Origin: Ceratothoa steindachneri
Taxonomy: Eukaryota > Arthropoda > Malacostraca > Isopoda > Cymothoidae
Assembly: GCA_963969495.1 (NCBI GenBank)
Contig: OZ018320.1
Coordinates: 73,824,245-73,888,244 of the forward strand
Direction of reading: 5' to 3'
Length of the DNA: 64,000 bases
Below are positions 19,185 through 29,544 of this stretch, one piece after another; the stretch's first letter is position 1; every line of letters begins with the position of its first letter. The translations under genes were made by a program, and so were the position numbers. The notes under the pieces were generated by a model. It searched no databases. It was not told where the DNA came from and saw only the letters and a list, made by a program, of their open reading frames with translations.

Positions 19185-19348
19185 AAAAAATAAAGAAAGA
19201 CCAGGTTCACAGCGAGTCACGAACACCTTTCTCGCTTGGGTGAGACCAGCGTAGACGCGACCTTTTAGATTTGGCCATGATAAGTCTCAAGGATGAGTCG
19301 GTTATAAGTTTATAAGCCGCCCGATTTCAATCTCGCCACGCTACAATA
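19185..19348 (-). repeat. Gypsy leader/LTR-end repeat, copy 1
   Basis: Minus-strand sequence starting TGTAGCGTGGCGAGATTGA and containing MAKSKRSRLRWSHPSEKGVR in one frame. Its first 40 bases are an inverted copy of 18565-18605. A diverged second copy lies at 19436-19607. Confidence 0.5.
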
Positions 19349-19435
19349 AGGACGAACGCCGCCTGGGAACGTTATCTAAGGTGTAATACCCTTGCACCAT
19401 TGCATGAAAATGGATGGGTTGATGGAGAAAGGCGA

Positions 19436-19607
19436 TGGAAAATAAAGAAAGATTAATCCGGCGGTGTATTGGAAAAACCTTCTCCGGGTTGCTGTAACCA
19501 GCGCATACGTGGCCTTATCGACTCGGCCATTATAAATCGCAAAAAAGCTTAGACAAGTAGAGGTTATAAGCCGTCCACTTCCAATCTCACCACGCTTCAC
19601 TTTCGTT
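19436..19607 (-). repeat. Gypsy leader/LTR-end repeat, copy 2
   Basis: A diverged direct repeat of the preceding segment on the minus strand (shared ggttataagccg block, MAESIRPRMRWLQQPGEGF reading in place of MAKSKRSRLRW). Together they look like the 5' ends of two related LTR elements. Confidence 0.5.
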
Positions 19608-19996
19608 GTCTTTTTGTAAGTGCATAGTATGTTACTCAACACTTTAACTGTATCTTCGGTGTCTGGCAATTCTTCTCCCTCGGACACCATGTAACTCCTG
19701 ACGGAAATCGTTCTCCCCTGCGATAAGATTTTCTCAAGCGTTCCTCACCAAGGCAACTTTGTCGTTTATGTGGGATAGTCATTTTTTACTATAAATTCAT
19801 TCCTGACTGCGCTCGGTCATGCAGCCCATTGGCACTCTGTTGTCAAGAACTAAGAGTAATTCTGTTCTCGAATACTCTTCTGAAGCGTGGAGAACATTTT
19901 CTAGTATCAAATAAGTTATTGCCTCCGCTATTAGATTGATCCATCTGTGTTACTGGGGTCACCACCAGTGCGTTCCTCCAAATACTCCTCAAATTA

Positions 19997-21005
19997 CATA
20001 GGAATTACACTACAGAAGGTTGGTAACCGGTGGATAACTCTCGCCTTTTCCTCTCACCCTCTTTTCGAATGACAAAAGTATAGTACGTTCTGTCGAGAAC
20101 TCATTAGAATTTGCCCTGCGTGACCGTTTCCTGTAAGGTGAAACAACCACATGAATCCACCGAGTTGTTAGACTCACATAAGGCAAACGCCTCCCCAAAG
20201 GTGATCTTCAAACCATCTGCGGGGGCTCCTAAAGACATACCCCGAAACGAGGACAGCACATTACCACCCAATGCTGGAATGGGAGCGTCTGAGACGAAAA
20301 GTTCCGAGTCGGATGGAGGTAAAGATTCGCATGGCGAGCCAAACCTCCCGCAAAATGTCCTCGAGAGCGACAACGACCGCGACGGACAGCAGCTCCCGGG
20401 GCTTTGATTTTTGGGAGGCGTACAGTAATTCTTATGAAAGAATTCACATCGAAGACAACCTTTGCATCTCCTCTAAGCTAAGCCTGGAAGACATATTCGT
20501 TCAATGGAATTGAATTGAAGTGGACTCTCAGTCAACTGGAGGAGCTATGGAGGCTCGTCTCCTCTCGTTAACTGTCTGTCTACATAAAATAATGCTAGAT
20601 GCGTCACCCCTCCCCCAACTTCCAAGAGTATAAGAGATTTGCGATACCACTACTATGGGATAGGGGTCACAAGGAGGATGCGTAATTTACAACGGCATGG
20701 TGTTTCCGTTCTTCTATTCGCTATAAAGATATCCTTTCATTCATGGCAGTGCAGTTTCACCTGAATGGGAGGTATGTTATTTCTGCGTATATTTCCCTGT
20801 CAGACGACTTCGATGCGGTGTACTTCCGCCACGACCGTATTGGGGCTGATGAGGCTCTTTCTCCTGATCGGGGATTTAAAGGTAGGCTTTCTCTCTCGGG
20901 AGACTACACGATTAATCACAGGAGAAATTTCATGCCGACCTGATCGACGAGCGGGATATAGGTGTCGTAAATGTTGATGAGTTTACGTATCTGCCCGAGA
21001 AATGC
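19997..21005 (+). mobile_element. Degraded JkA copy P1, left part (ORF1 end and endonuclease start)
   Basis: Plus-strand sequence matching the JkA LINE. SCKVKQPHESTELLDSHKA at 20130-20186 corresponds to SRKAKRPRASTESLDSQEA of the intact-looking ORF1. LSLEDIFVQWN near 20480 corresponds to the ORF2 start, and GRYVISAYISLSDDFDAVYF (20770-20830) plus GDYTINHR correspond to the endonuclease. It is full of stops. The copy continues at 22944-23440 after a 1.9-kb insertion. The sequence 19997-20870 is repeated at 23984-24868. Confidence 0.75.
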
Positions 21006-21172
21006 TGTAGTATTGCCAGATTCTTATTAATCCGCAGTACTCCAAAAATAAACAAAAGAATGTACGTGTATATACTGATTTCTGTATTATTAAAAAATAT
21101 TTAAAATCAATTTATCATTCAATTTAACTTGTATATGAATGTAAATCGAACTAACCGGAGTAATAAGTCTCG

Positions 21173-21175
<3 letters not shown>

Positions 21176-21262
<87 letters not shown>

Positions 21263-21274
21263 GTGTGTGTGTGT
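21176..21274. repeat. Compound (AT)n(GT)n microsatellite
   Basis: AT units to 21246, then GT units to 21274. Confidence 0.97.
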
Positions 21275-21497
21275 CTTAAACTCTCTCAAAATATGCTCCA
21301 ATAATGTTTACCATTATGAACCTGTAGTGATCGAACTACGCAACCGGTAGATCTCTGACACCAAAATTGCTGGATTCGATAAGCCCGAAAGATACCTCCA
21401 CAAAATGGATGCGAATTGGTCATATTAAATCCAAGCATGCCTTATTAAAAATATATAATGTAAAGATTCAATATTGAATAAGAAATAGGATAGGATT

Positions 21498-21499
<2 letters not shown>

Positions 21500-21582
<83 letters not shown>
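21500..21582. repeat. (AT)n microsatellite
   Basis: Forty-one AT units, uninterrupted. Confidence 0.97.
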
Positions 21583-21585
<3 letters not shown>

Positions 21586-22352
21586 AGCAAGCAAGCTGAG
21601 GCAAAGAGAGGAGCAAAGGAAAATAGTTGAACACCTTCCGTTGATAAACCTGCCCAAGTTGTTTCTCGAGATAGAATTTTCAAAGATGGATATTTAAGGA
21701 GGAACCCGAGTAAACACAGCTGTTAACTGTAAGTGATGGTGCATCGACAATCATATCAAATTGTACAAATAAAAGTTTATCATGTAAATGTACCCACCGT
21801 GCACAGGCTTCCCAGCCCAGCCCAGGTGGTGAGAAATTACCATAACGGAGGTAGGTCGTCCCACGGTCATCTCCAGGCCACGCCCTCTGCATTAGTCGTG
21901 CACATATAAATAAGAAAAGAAAGAGGAAGACAGATAATAGTAACGAATTCATTTGAGTTCACGCTCCTTCCTAAATCCACTAAGTCTTGACTCGCCCTTA
22001 ACTCGTACTCGTGTTGACAATATATAGACTACTAGCCTCCCGCCTAGTACGCTTCGTGTCGCGTGCTTGTATGATAATATTCCGTTATTAAAATATAGAG
22101 TTTATTTCCGTATGTCCATCTTTGCCTTGAACTTTCGATAAGCCCAGCCAAGTAGAAGAACACCGTAAGATCACCGTAACCCCATCCTTCACCTATAAAC
22201 TGAAACTATTTGCTCTTTCATAGGTTGTGGTTTACGGAAACATCTTTCATTCCCATACCATTGATTCACCATAGTTAGGACCTATACAACTGGTAACCAT
22301 TTCGTCTACAATACCATTTACCTAACAGCCCATACCTGGCGATCCCCCTCTA

Positions 22353-22580
22353 AACCCAGTATAGTTATCATCCTATTTAACATTCGCTAACCTACTATTA
22401 TCACACAACCTATTTAATATCATTGTGAACCCACTATATTTATTATCCTATTTAACATTCGCTAATATACTATTGTTTTACAACCTATTTAATATAATTG
22501 TGAACCCACTATATTTATCCTCCAATTTAAAATTCGCTAACATACTATTTAATGTCTCATTGTGATTCACTATTATTTAA
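22353..22580. repeat. 75-base tandem repeat, about three copies
   Basis: Unit 1 is 22353-22427, unit 2 is 22428-22502, both exactly 75 bases. A shortened third unit runs from 22503 to about 22580. Each begins with aaccca or a close variant and contains atttaacattcgctaa and acctatttaatat. The first two differ at only a few positions. Confidence 0.85.
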
Positions 22581-22943
22581 CCCAGTATTAAAAACACTAT
22601 TATATTTCATACAATTTGATATCATATTCTGATCCTATTTTATTTAACATCATATTTAACATCTTTTTTAACGTCCTATTAATATTCATTAAATCATAAA
22701 TCATGTATAGCAACTTGTATAAAGTTACATTCAATCAATCCTGTTTTCAATTGTTAATTCTTAAATATATTTTCGTTTGCGTTCATTCGTCCATTCCTTA
22801 AAGTTCGCCAACGCGTTAACTGTCCATCCCCGTGCTCATTAGGCCTCAAATGCGTCATTAAATCTTCCTCTCTAAATTTATTTTGTGATTAATTCTTGTT
22901 AGCTATCTAGGCTAAATAAAACACTAATTAAATACATAATACT

Positions 22944-23440
22944 GCTGCGTTCTCCTGTTTAGATTTGTTCGTGTGCTCTCCGGTTGCACAGCCTGAATTT
23001 GGTTGGGAGTTGGTCGAAGAGCGACATGATAGTGACCATTTTCACATTCAAATATCATTTTTCTGGGCAGCTTTATGCTTGAAAAAAATCGCGCATGTGG
23101 TGCTCGGACCGGTGGTCCGCATATCTGGAAATATCTTATTTCTCTGTTACAGTTGAGTTAAGGTCGATAGGTGAGGCCGTTGAGTTTTTCTCCCGACATC
23201 ACATCGCCGTGGACCTACTATTTCTAGAACGTCTGACCGTTTTGCATGATGTCTGAGCTTCTTTGGTGGTCGGCCGAATATGAGACAACCTACAGATAAA
23301 AGCGCTGTGCCTAAATGCGCTATAAGCACCACCCAAAGGATTTCACCGTTTGTGAATTTCGTCGAGCTAGGGCTAAGTTCGATATATTCCGAAGCACGTT
23401 CGCCGCTCTTTCTAGCGGGCATAGGAAACTTCACTTAACG
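22944..23440 (+). mobile_element. JkA copy P1, right part (endonuclease end and linker)
   Basis: AAFSCLDLFVCSPVAQPEFG, then RHDSDHFHIQISF, match the JkA endonuclease end (Ser-Asp-His motif intact). The next 280 bases match the linker between endonuclease and RT (tcaccgtttgtgaatttcgt region). Many stops. It continues P1 from 21005. Confidence 0.72.
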
Positions 23441-23463
23441 GATTAGGGGCAAGTTGTCGCATA

Positions 23464-23983
23464 ATATTTTTTTTCATTTTGGTAGCCTATCTGGCGACTG
23501 CCTACTTGAGCATAAGTCGCTGTACCCCACTCGCCCTACTACTAGACTATAATAAAAAATAAATAATAGAACCAATACAATGTAAATAAATAACAACGAT
23601 AAAAATAACGAGAAAAAGCAAGAGGATAAGAAGGAAACATGCTCAGGCGTCAGGAATAGGCCCGCCTCCCCTCGGTGCAGGAACATACGACCTACAAAAA
23701 GAAGCACGAAAAAAGGTCAAATAAAGGGAGAAGGCCTGCTTTCCCCCAAAAGTCATAGAGCCCAAAGTCAATGTGCACGAATCCATCCCGAGTACAAGCG
23801 ATAAGCAGGAGCGAACCCGCTCGTCCCGGTACCGGGACAGATAACGTGCACAAAAATCGCCCAGACTGGGATATTCAACAAGAATGTGCCGAACAGTCTG
23901 GGGGACGAAGCAGTCTTCACAGTAGGGCGCAGGCGAGCGCTCCATCGGATGGCGGTGCATCCGTGAGTGTGTCCAATTCGGAG
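23464..23983 (-). mobile_element. JkA 3' fragment A1 (RNase H C-terminal region)
   Basis: The left end is a run of T (poly(A) on the minus strand) followed by the JkA 3' UTR mark ctatctggcgactgcc. The coding part reads MERSPAPYCEDCFVPQTVRH and ILVEYPSLGDFCARYLSRYR, the Cys/His tail of Jockey ORF2. The 3' UTR is most like that of copy U. JkA similarity ends abruptly at 23983 (ttcggagac), where plus-strand copy P2 begins, giving a tail-to-head inverted junction. Confidence 0.75.
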
Positions 23984-24868
23984 ACTAATTGCACTGCAGA
24001 AGGTTGGTAGTGGATTACTCTCGCCTGCTTCTCTCACCCTCTTTTTGAATGACAAAAGTATAGTACGTTCTGTCGAGAACTCATTAGAATTTACCCTGCG
24101 TGATCGTTTCCTGTAAGGTGAAACGACCGCATGAACCAACCGAGTTGTTAGACTTACATTAGGCAAACGCCTCCCCAAAGGTGATCGTCAAACTATCTGC
24201 GGGGGCTCCTAAAGCTATACCCCGAAACGAGGACAGCACCTTCCCACCCAAAGCTGGACTGGGCACGTCTGACACGAAAAGTTCCGAGTCAGATGGAGGT
24301 AAAGATTCGCATGGCGAGCCCAACCTCCCGCAAAATGTCCTCGAGAGCGACAACGACCGCGACGGACAGCAGCTCCCGGGGCTTTGTTTTTTGGGAGGCG
24401 TACAGTAATTCTTATGAAAGAATTCACATCGAAGACAACCTTTGCATCTCCTCTAAGCTAAGCCTGGAAGACATATTCGTTCAATGGAATTGAATTGAAG
24501 TGGACTCTCAGTCAACTGGAGGAGCTATGGAGGCTCGTCTCCTCTCGTTAACTGTCTGTCTAGATAAAACAATGATGGATGCTTCGCCCATCCACAATTT
24601 CCAGGAGTATAAGAGATTTGGGGTACCACTAACATGGGATCGGGTTCGGGCAGGAGAATGCGCAATTTACAACGGCATGATGTCTCCGTTCTTCTATTCT
24701 CTATAAAGTTATCCTTTCAGTCATGGCGGTGTAGCTACACCTGAATGAGAGGTATGTTATTTCTGCGTACATTCCTCTGCCAGACGAATTCGATGCGATG
24801 TACTTCCGCCACGACCGTATTGCGGATGATGAGGTTCTTTCTCTTCTCCGTGGATTTAAAGGTTTAAG
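23984..24868 (+). mobile_element. JkA fragment P2, near-identical duplicate of P1 left part
   Basis: Nearly the same sequence as 19997-20870, including non-coding parts and the same left break (cactgcagaaggttgg against cactacagaaggttgg). Differences are scattered substitutions and small indels. It covers the ORF1 end and first part of the endonuclease. It stops at 24868 within the endonuclease. Confidence 0.78.
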
Positions 24869-24959
24869 GTAAAGAACTAGTGGGTTGTTGCCCAATCCAA
24901 GTGGATTCCATATGGCAGCTAGGCAAAACGAAGCAAATTATCTATAAAAGGTGGAGGCG

Positions 24960-25260
24960 ATTATTTTGTGATATTTTTTTTAAAAAACGAAGGGTTAAAA
25001 GATTCCTCTGCCAATATGAATCGAAGACGGGTGTGTTGAGGGATAGTTAAAAGGGTCGAGAAACAGGACAACTGGAGAGTGGCAAAATGAGTGCAATCTA
25101 ATAAAAGGTGGACAACCGATTAGTCCCCACCACAAAAACGACAGCAAGGGCTGATTTGAACATCACCCGAAACAAGATGGTGGTGAGTAAGTCTTGTGTT
25201 GCCAATGCGAACTCGGCAAAGGGCTACCTCCAACGACAGCAATCTATGACGGCTCGAGGG
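24960..25260 (-). pseudogene. JkB ORF2 C-terminal Cys/His domain
   Basis: The minus strand reads RIGNTRLTHHHLVSGD, then SPCCRFCGGD, a stop, and VVHLLLDC, the zinc-binding tail seen after RNase H in Jockey elements (Cys-x2-Cys, His, Cys). It ends with a stop near 24960. Confidence 0.65.
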
Positions 25261-25830
25261 CTAAGATTGAACAGAATTTTTAATTTTGTACAGTTTGGAT
25301 GATGAATAGTCATCCCATTCATTCTGCCACAGATGAAAAATATAATTTCTTATTGAAAGAAAGTAGTCCCTAAAAGGCAGAGCCGTGTTCTTCGAGGACA
25401 CAGAATGTGCTGAATGGGCCAGCCGATCAGCCCTCTCATTGCCCAGGAACCCCCACATGCCCAGGGACCCAGCAAAAAATAATTCTATATCGGGACGCAC
25501 TTTGGACCAGCCAGTTGCAAATTTCTGTGACTAAGGATGGGATGCACTAAAAAATCTAATTGACGGTAAAACACTCCTTGAGTCGGAAAAAATGACAAAT
25601 TATTAAAAGGTAAAATTTGGATGAGTCTAAAGGCTAAAAGGATTGCTGAAAGTTCAGCGGTAAAAATGGATGCTGCTGGTGGCAAAGATAGAGTTAGGAA
25701 TTCTCCTCCTGGGTAGATGGCTGCGGCGCCAACACCACTATCCGACTTAGAGCCATCCGTGTATAATGGGCAGCCTTGTTTGTGTCAGGTCGAATGCTCT
25801 AAGAACAGGCTCTTAATGATGCGAGGGAAC
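25261..25830 (-). pseudogene. JkB RNase H domain
   Basis: Minus-strand frames give PPAASIFTAELSAILLAFRL (Glu of the RNase H site) and then, after two frame changes, SLGMWGFLGNERADRLAH. The equivalent JkA motif is VPGHVGIAGNE, so the catalytic-loop His is not conserved here. The domain removes RNA from the RNA-DNA hybrid. Fragmented. Confidence 0.65.
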
Positions 25831-26950
25831 ATGGAAGACTTCTTCAGGCTCCACATGTTGGTACATACTGTGGGTTGAGGAGCACACCAACTAGGGGTCA
25901 GTAAGGATGGAAGGGTAAGGACCCTTGGAGCACCCAGGTTAGAGATGATCCCCTCTGCGAAGGTTCAAGAGGCGGGGTAAAGATGGCAACTTATCAAATG
26001 CCGCCGTTGATTCGGCAGCATACAGGCATCTGTAGACCTCTGATACAGGGGCTTCCTGTAATCGGCAGAGGTATCGCATGTAGATTTGAAGTCTATGGTA
26101 GGGCAAAGGGAGTACCCCAATCTCGCAGTAAAGGCTGTTGATAGGAGAAGTACGGAAGGCCCTACTGGACCGACGAACTTCGAGGTTTCGAATGGGGTTC
26201 AGCATTTTAAGGACTGAAGGGGAAGCCGATGAGTAAATTTGACAGCCATAATCTAATTTGAATTGGACAATGTTTGTCGGTCGCTGCCCCACGAAGGGTG
26301 TGAGAGGACTTTCAAAATATCTAGAGCCCACAGATAGCCCGTTCGAAGACGGCGTAGGTATGGTAACCAGGATAACTTTGGATCGCGAGTTACGCCAAGA
26401 AACCAAAACTCGGAGACAAACTCTATATCTTCGCAATGCAGGGAGATAGATGGCGGAACAAGAACCCCTCTGCCTCGGTGGAAATACATTGCTTTGGTTT
26501 TGTTCGTGGGAAAGTAGAATCCCTTAAGTTGTGCTCTTTTGGAGACAGCATCAACCGCCAGTTGTAGCCAACGCGCTACTGATGGAAGGCAGGGTGAAGA
26601 ACAGTTTAGTGCTAAATCATCGACAAACAAAGTTGCCGATACACCCTCTGGGAGAGACGAAATAATATCATTGATCACAATTATAAAACATAAAACACTT
26701 AAAACACTGCCCTGAGGAACTCCCTCCTCTTGCGGTTGCAGGTCAGAGTATGCATCTCCAACACGTACCTTGAAGGATCGGGATGCTAAAAACCTTTGAA
26801 TAAGTGACGGTAAAAGGCCTCTCATCCCCCAGACGTATAGCTGCTTCAAGATGAAGTATCTCCATGTTGTGTCGTAGGCTTTCTCAATATCGAAAAATAT
26901 GGCGAGGACTCGGTGCTTTAATGAGAAAGCTTTCCAGACCGATCCCTCGA
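25831..26950 (-). pseudogene. JkB reverse transcriptase, palm and thumb
   Basis: The frame 26849-26253 encodes MKQLYVWGMRGLLPSLIQRF, EEGVPQGSVLSVLCFIIVIND and ATLFVDDLALN, with the catalytic Asp pair intact. The thumb continues in another frame (26436-25939: FKLDYGCQIYSSASPSVL, FRTSPINSLYCEIGVLPL). The N-terminal fingers are on the far side of the JkA insertion, at 27960-28200. Confidence 0.85.
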
Positions 26951-27946
26951 TATTTTTTTTTTTTTAATTAAGGGGCTATCTGGCGACTGCCGACTAAGGC
27001 ATAAGTTGCCGTAAACAAACAGCCTAGTTCTAGGCTACTTTAAAAAATTGAACAGGAAACAATAAAAAGAAATAACAATAACAATAACTAAGCAATAACA
27101 AAAACAACAACAATTAAACCGGGTTAAATGAAAGGGAGAAGGCCGGCCTCCCCCCAAAAGTCAATAAGTCCACCAGTCATGGTGCACGCACTCGTCCCGA
27201 GTACAAGGGACAGGCGGTAGCGACCACGCCCATCCCGGTACCGGGACAGGTGTTGTGCGCGAAGATCACCCAGACTGGGACATTCGACAAGAATGTGCCG
27301 AACAGTCTGGGGGACGACGCAGTCGTTGCAATAGGGCGCAGGCGAGCGCTCCATCAGATAGCGATGCGTCACACGAGTGTGGCCGATTCGGAGACGACAG
27401 AAGGCAACCTGAAGCCGCCGCGGCATTGGGGGATAGGTCCATGGGAACAGTCGCAGCGCAATAGCACGCAACTTTAAGTTCCCTTCGACCGTCTCCCATC
27501 TTCTTTGCCAAGCAGTCCGAAGAGCTGCCCGTATTCCTGCCATGTAGTCAGTGTGAGGAAGAGCGAAACGCTGGTCCGGTCGCAGAGTCCTCGCGGAGTC
27601 TTTGGCGCCCTCATTCCCCGCAATTCCTACATGTCCAGGAACCCAGCAGAAGATAATCTCGACATCTGCCCGGCTCGCCAAAACCGTGGCGTCACGGATT
27701 TCGCGAACCAGGGGATGCGGAGATTCCAATGCCCCGAGAGCACTCAGGGCGCTTTGTGAGTCGCTAAAGATCACGATCCGGTCTCCGAACCGGGCACGTC
27801 GCGTAATCTCCCGTACCGAGTGGTGTATTGCCACCAGCTCGGCCGTGAAGACAGACGCAGCGCCTGGTAGAGCCCCGCTGACTTCAAACAGAGGGGATGC
27901 GGCGTGGAAGCCGACCCCCTCTTGGGACTTGGAGCCATCCGTATAC
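26951..27946 (-). mobile_element. 5'-truncated JkA insertion A2 with 13-base target-site duplication
   Basis: A 996-base insertion in the JkB RT. The 13-mer accgatccctcga is found exactly at 26938-26950 and 27947-27959. The left end is poly(A) on the minus strand (T run at 26953-26967), then the JkA 3' UTR. The right end is cut inside RNase H just before VYTDGSKSQEGVGFH. Truncation at the 5' end, poly(A) and a duplication of this size are the marks of target-primed reverse transcription. Confidence 0.93.
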
Positions 27947-27999
27947 ACCGATCCCTCGAAACGTACTAGGAGGTCAAGGGTACTATGACCTTTGCGCAA
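27124..27999 (-). pseudogene. Chimeric open frame: JkB RT start fused to JkA RNase H
   Basis: A continuous frame of 291 codons. The first 16 residues (MRKGHSTLDLLVRFEG) are the fingers of JkB RT. From residue 17 on it is JkA RNase H with Asp in YTDGSK, Glu in FTAELVAI, Asp in FSDSQSAL and His in VPGHVGIAGNE, then the Cys/His tail. The fusion was made by the insertion of A2, which happened to land in frame. No evidence suggests that it is expressed. It is listed because it is the longest undisturbed RNase H frame in this part. Confidence 0.85.
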
Positions 28000-28218
28000 G
28001 CCACATTGAAATGGGAAGAGAAGGTGATTGGTTTCTAGGAACTAGTTTAGGCGCTCAAACACCATTTTTTCCAGCAGCTTACTCAAACAGCTGGTAAGAG
28101 CTATAGGGCGGTAGTGATCTGCGTCCAACCCGTCCCTGCCTGGTTTGACAAGGAAAATGATGATCCCATTGCCCATGATGATGGGTAAAAACCCTTGACC
28201 TATATAAGGTTGTAAAAA
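27960..28218 (-). pseudogene. JkB reverse transcriptase, N-terminal fingers
   Basis: This minus-strand segment holds the part before the palm, ending FQCGLRKGHSTLDLLVRF, which corresponds to the QCGFRKFHSTSDALLRLE block of JkA. It joins, beyond the A2 insertion, with the palm at 26950. Confidence 0.7.
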
Positions 28219-28905
28219 TCAAGTAAGAAGGGAGTAGAGTGTGGATGTAGGTGCCGAAATCATATCCAAATGGATCTCGTCAAGGGCAGGGAAGGTAGCT
28301 CTGCGAAGGAACAAAGCGCTACGCAGCATATTGATGCTGAATAGAGCATTATATGGAAGGTTAGATTTTGTTGTGAAGTTGAGAGAATGAGACGCTTCCT
28401 TTGATTTGTAGGATAGGAAAGCCTTATCGTAACGGCTGACACTGCTAACAACGCGGAAATGGTCAGCAAAAGCATTGCTGACCGCCAGGCTGTCATTCTC
28501 CAAGGAACCGTGTAAGTTGAGTGTGTGGGTATAATGATCAGCGAGCGAGCCTGACGAAGGGTTCTTTGGCGAACGCACGAGCTCGGTTTCAGTCGACCTT
28601 GTTGCACAAAGTTGGTTCTTTCGGAATCGAGCATGCGCTAACTTGTAGTTTTTGACAGCTCTTGCACACGTCGAGGTCCACCAGGGCACGGTTAAACGAA
28701 CCGTGGTGGGTCGCCTCCGTGGAATGGTCCGTGTTGCAGCATTGTAGATAGTCGATGTAATGTATTCTACTGCCGCGTCCACTCCATTGAAGGTCCTCAA
28801 GGATGCACTTGTGAAGGACGCCTCTTGGAAACCCTCCCAATCTGCATGACCTAAGTCCCACTTTAGGGGCATTGTTGTATGAGGGCTAACTCGAAGGGCC
28901 AACAC
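28219..28905 (-). pseudogene. JkB ORF2 linker between endonuclease and RT
   Basis: A 228-codon frame without catalytic motifs. VPWWTSTCARAVKNYKLAHARFRK corresponds in part to LPWWSGECETALKQKRYAYM of JkA, and FPALDEIHLDMISAP is the Pro-Asp region at the RT entrance. Family and position agree with JkB. Confidence 0.7.
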
Positions 28906-29500
28906 GAGAATAGAGAAATGGTCACCCCCATGGAGATCGTCAAGAATTGACCATCGAAATTCCGTGAAGCAATCCGTGCAACAAACAGACAGGTTAATAC
29001 AGCTAAAAGAGTCCTTCTGGACATGATAAGAGGTAAAATCGCCAGTGTTTAAAACACAAAGAAAGTCAGATCATAAAAGCGACTCTAAAACACTGCCTTT
29101 GGCATTCCGAGTGATGTCGCCTTAGTATGGGTGACGGGTGTCAAAATCTCCTAGTAATAAAAATGGGTAGGGCAACTGGTCTATTAGTTCTAAAAGGTCG
29201 GATCTTGACAATGATAAACAAGCTGGTAAGTAAATAGAGCAAACGGTAAAAGCTCAATAAGAAAAAAACCCACAGCAACAGCTTGCAGGGTAGTATGTAG
29301 GGGATGGGAGATACATGATGGGATGAAGATACCATGATTGACTTCCTCCATGAGAGGAACTTCCAACAGGAGCAATAGAGTTGAAAGTGATAAAAACGGG
29401 TACCGGCGGAAAGGGTCGTGTACCCTGTTTATTCTCCTGAAGAAAAATAACAGCGTTCTTCCCACTTTGGAAGAACGCTTTCACAATTCCATTGTAAAAT
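28906..29500 (-). pseudogene. JkB endonuclease domain
   Basis: Near 28925 the minus strand reads LDDLHGGDHFSI, the Asp-His end motif of the endonuclease. Near 29500 it reads ILQWNCESVLPKW, its usual start. Between them FLQENKQGTRPFPPVPVF holds the catalytic Glu region. Frames change repeatedly. Confidence 0.65.
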
Positions 29501-29544
29501 GGAATATATATATATATATATCACTGTATATATCCTTTTCTCTT

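Larger units (their letters stand above)
21006..22943. other. 1.9-kb AT-rich insertion splitting JkA copy P1
   Basis: JkA homology stops near 21005 (end of VDEFT region) and resumes in register at 22944 (AAFSCLDL region), so this block was inserted. It holds two AT tracts, one GT tract, a 75-base tandem repeat and no coding sequence I recognise. Clear terminal repeats are not visible. Confidence 0.55.
24869..29500 (-). mobile_element. Jockey-like LINE JkB (ORF2), minus strand, interrupted by JkA
   Basis: Reading right to left: ORF2 start (ILQWNCESVLPKWEE near 29500), endonuclease, linker, reverse transcriptase, RNase H and a Cys/His tail ending near 24960. The layout is that of JkA but the proteins are clearly diverged from it, so this is a second family. 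The RT is split by a JkA insertion at 26951-27946 with a 13-base duplication. Many stops and frame changes show it was already old. Its ORF1 is not present; to the right lies an unrelated JkA piece. Confidence 0.82.

Noticed and set aside
22353..22580. CRISPR array
   Set aside because: The 75-base units are directly adjacent without spacers, and the genome is eukaryotic.
27124..27999. Host RNase H gene
   Set aside because: The frame is explained by a JkA insertion in JkB with target-site duplications; listed as a chimeric pseudogene.
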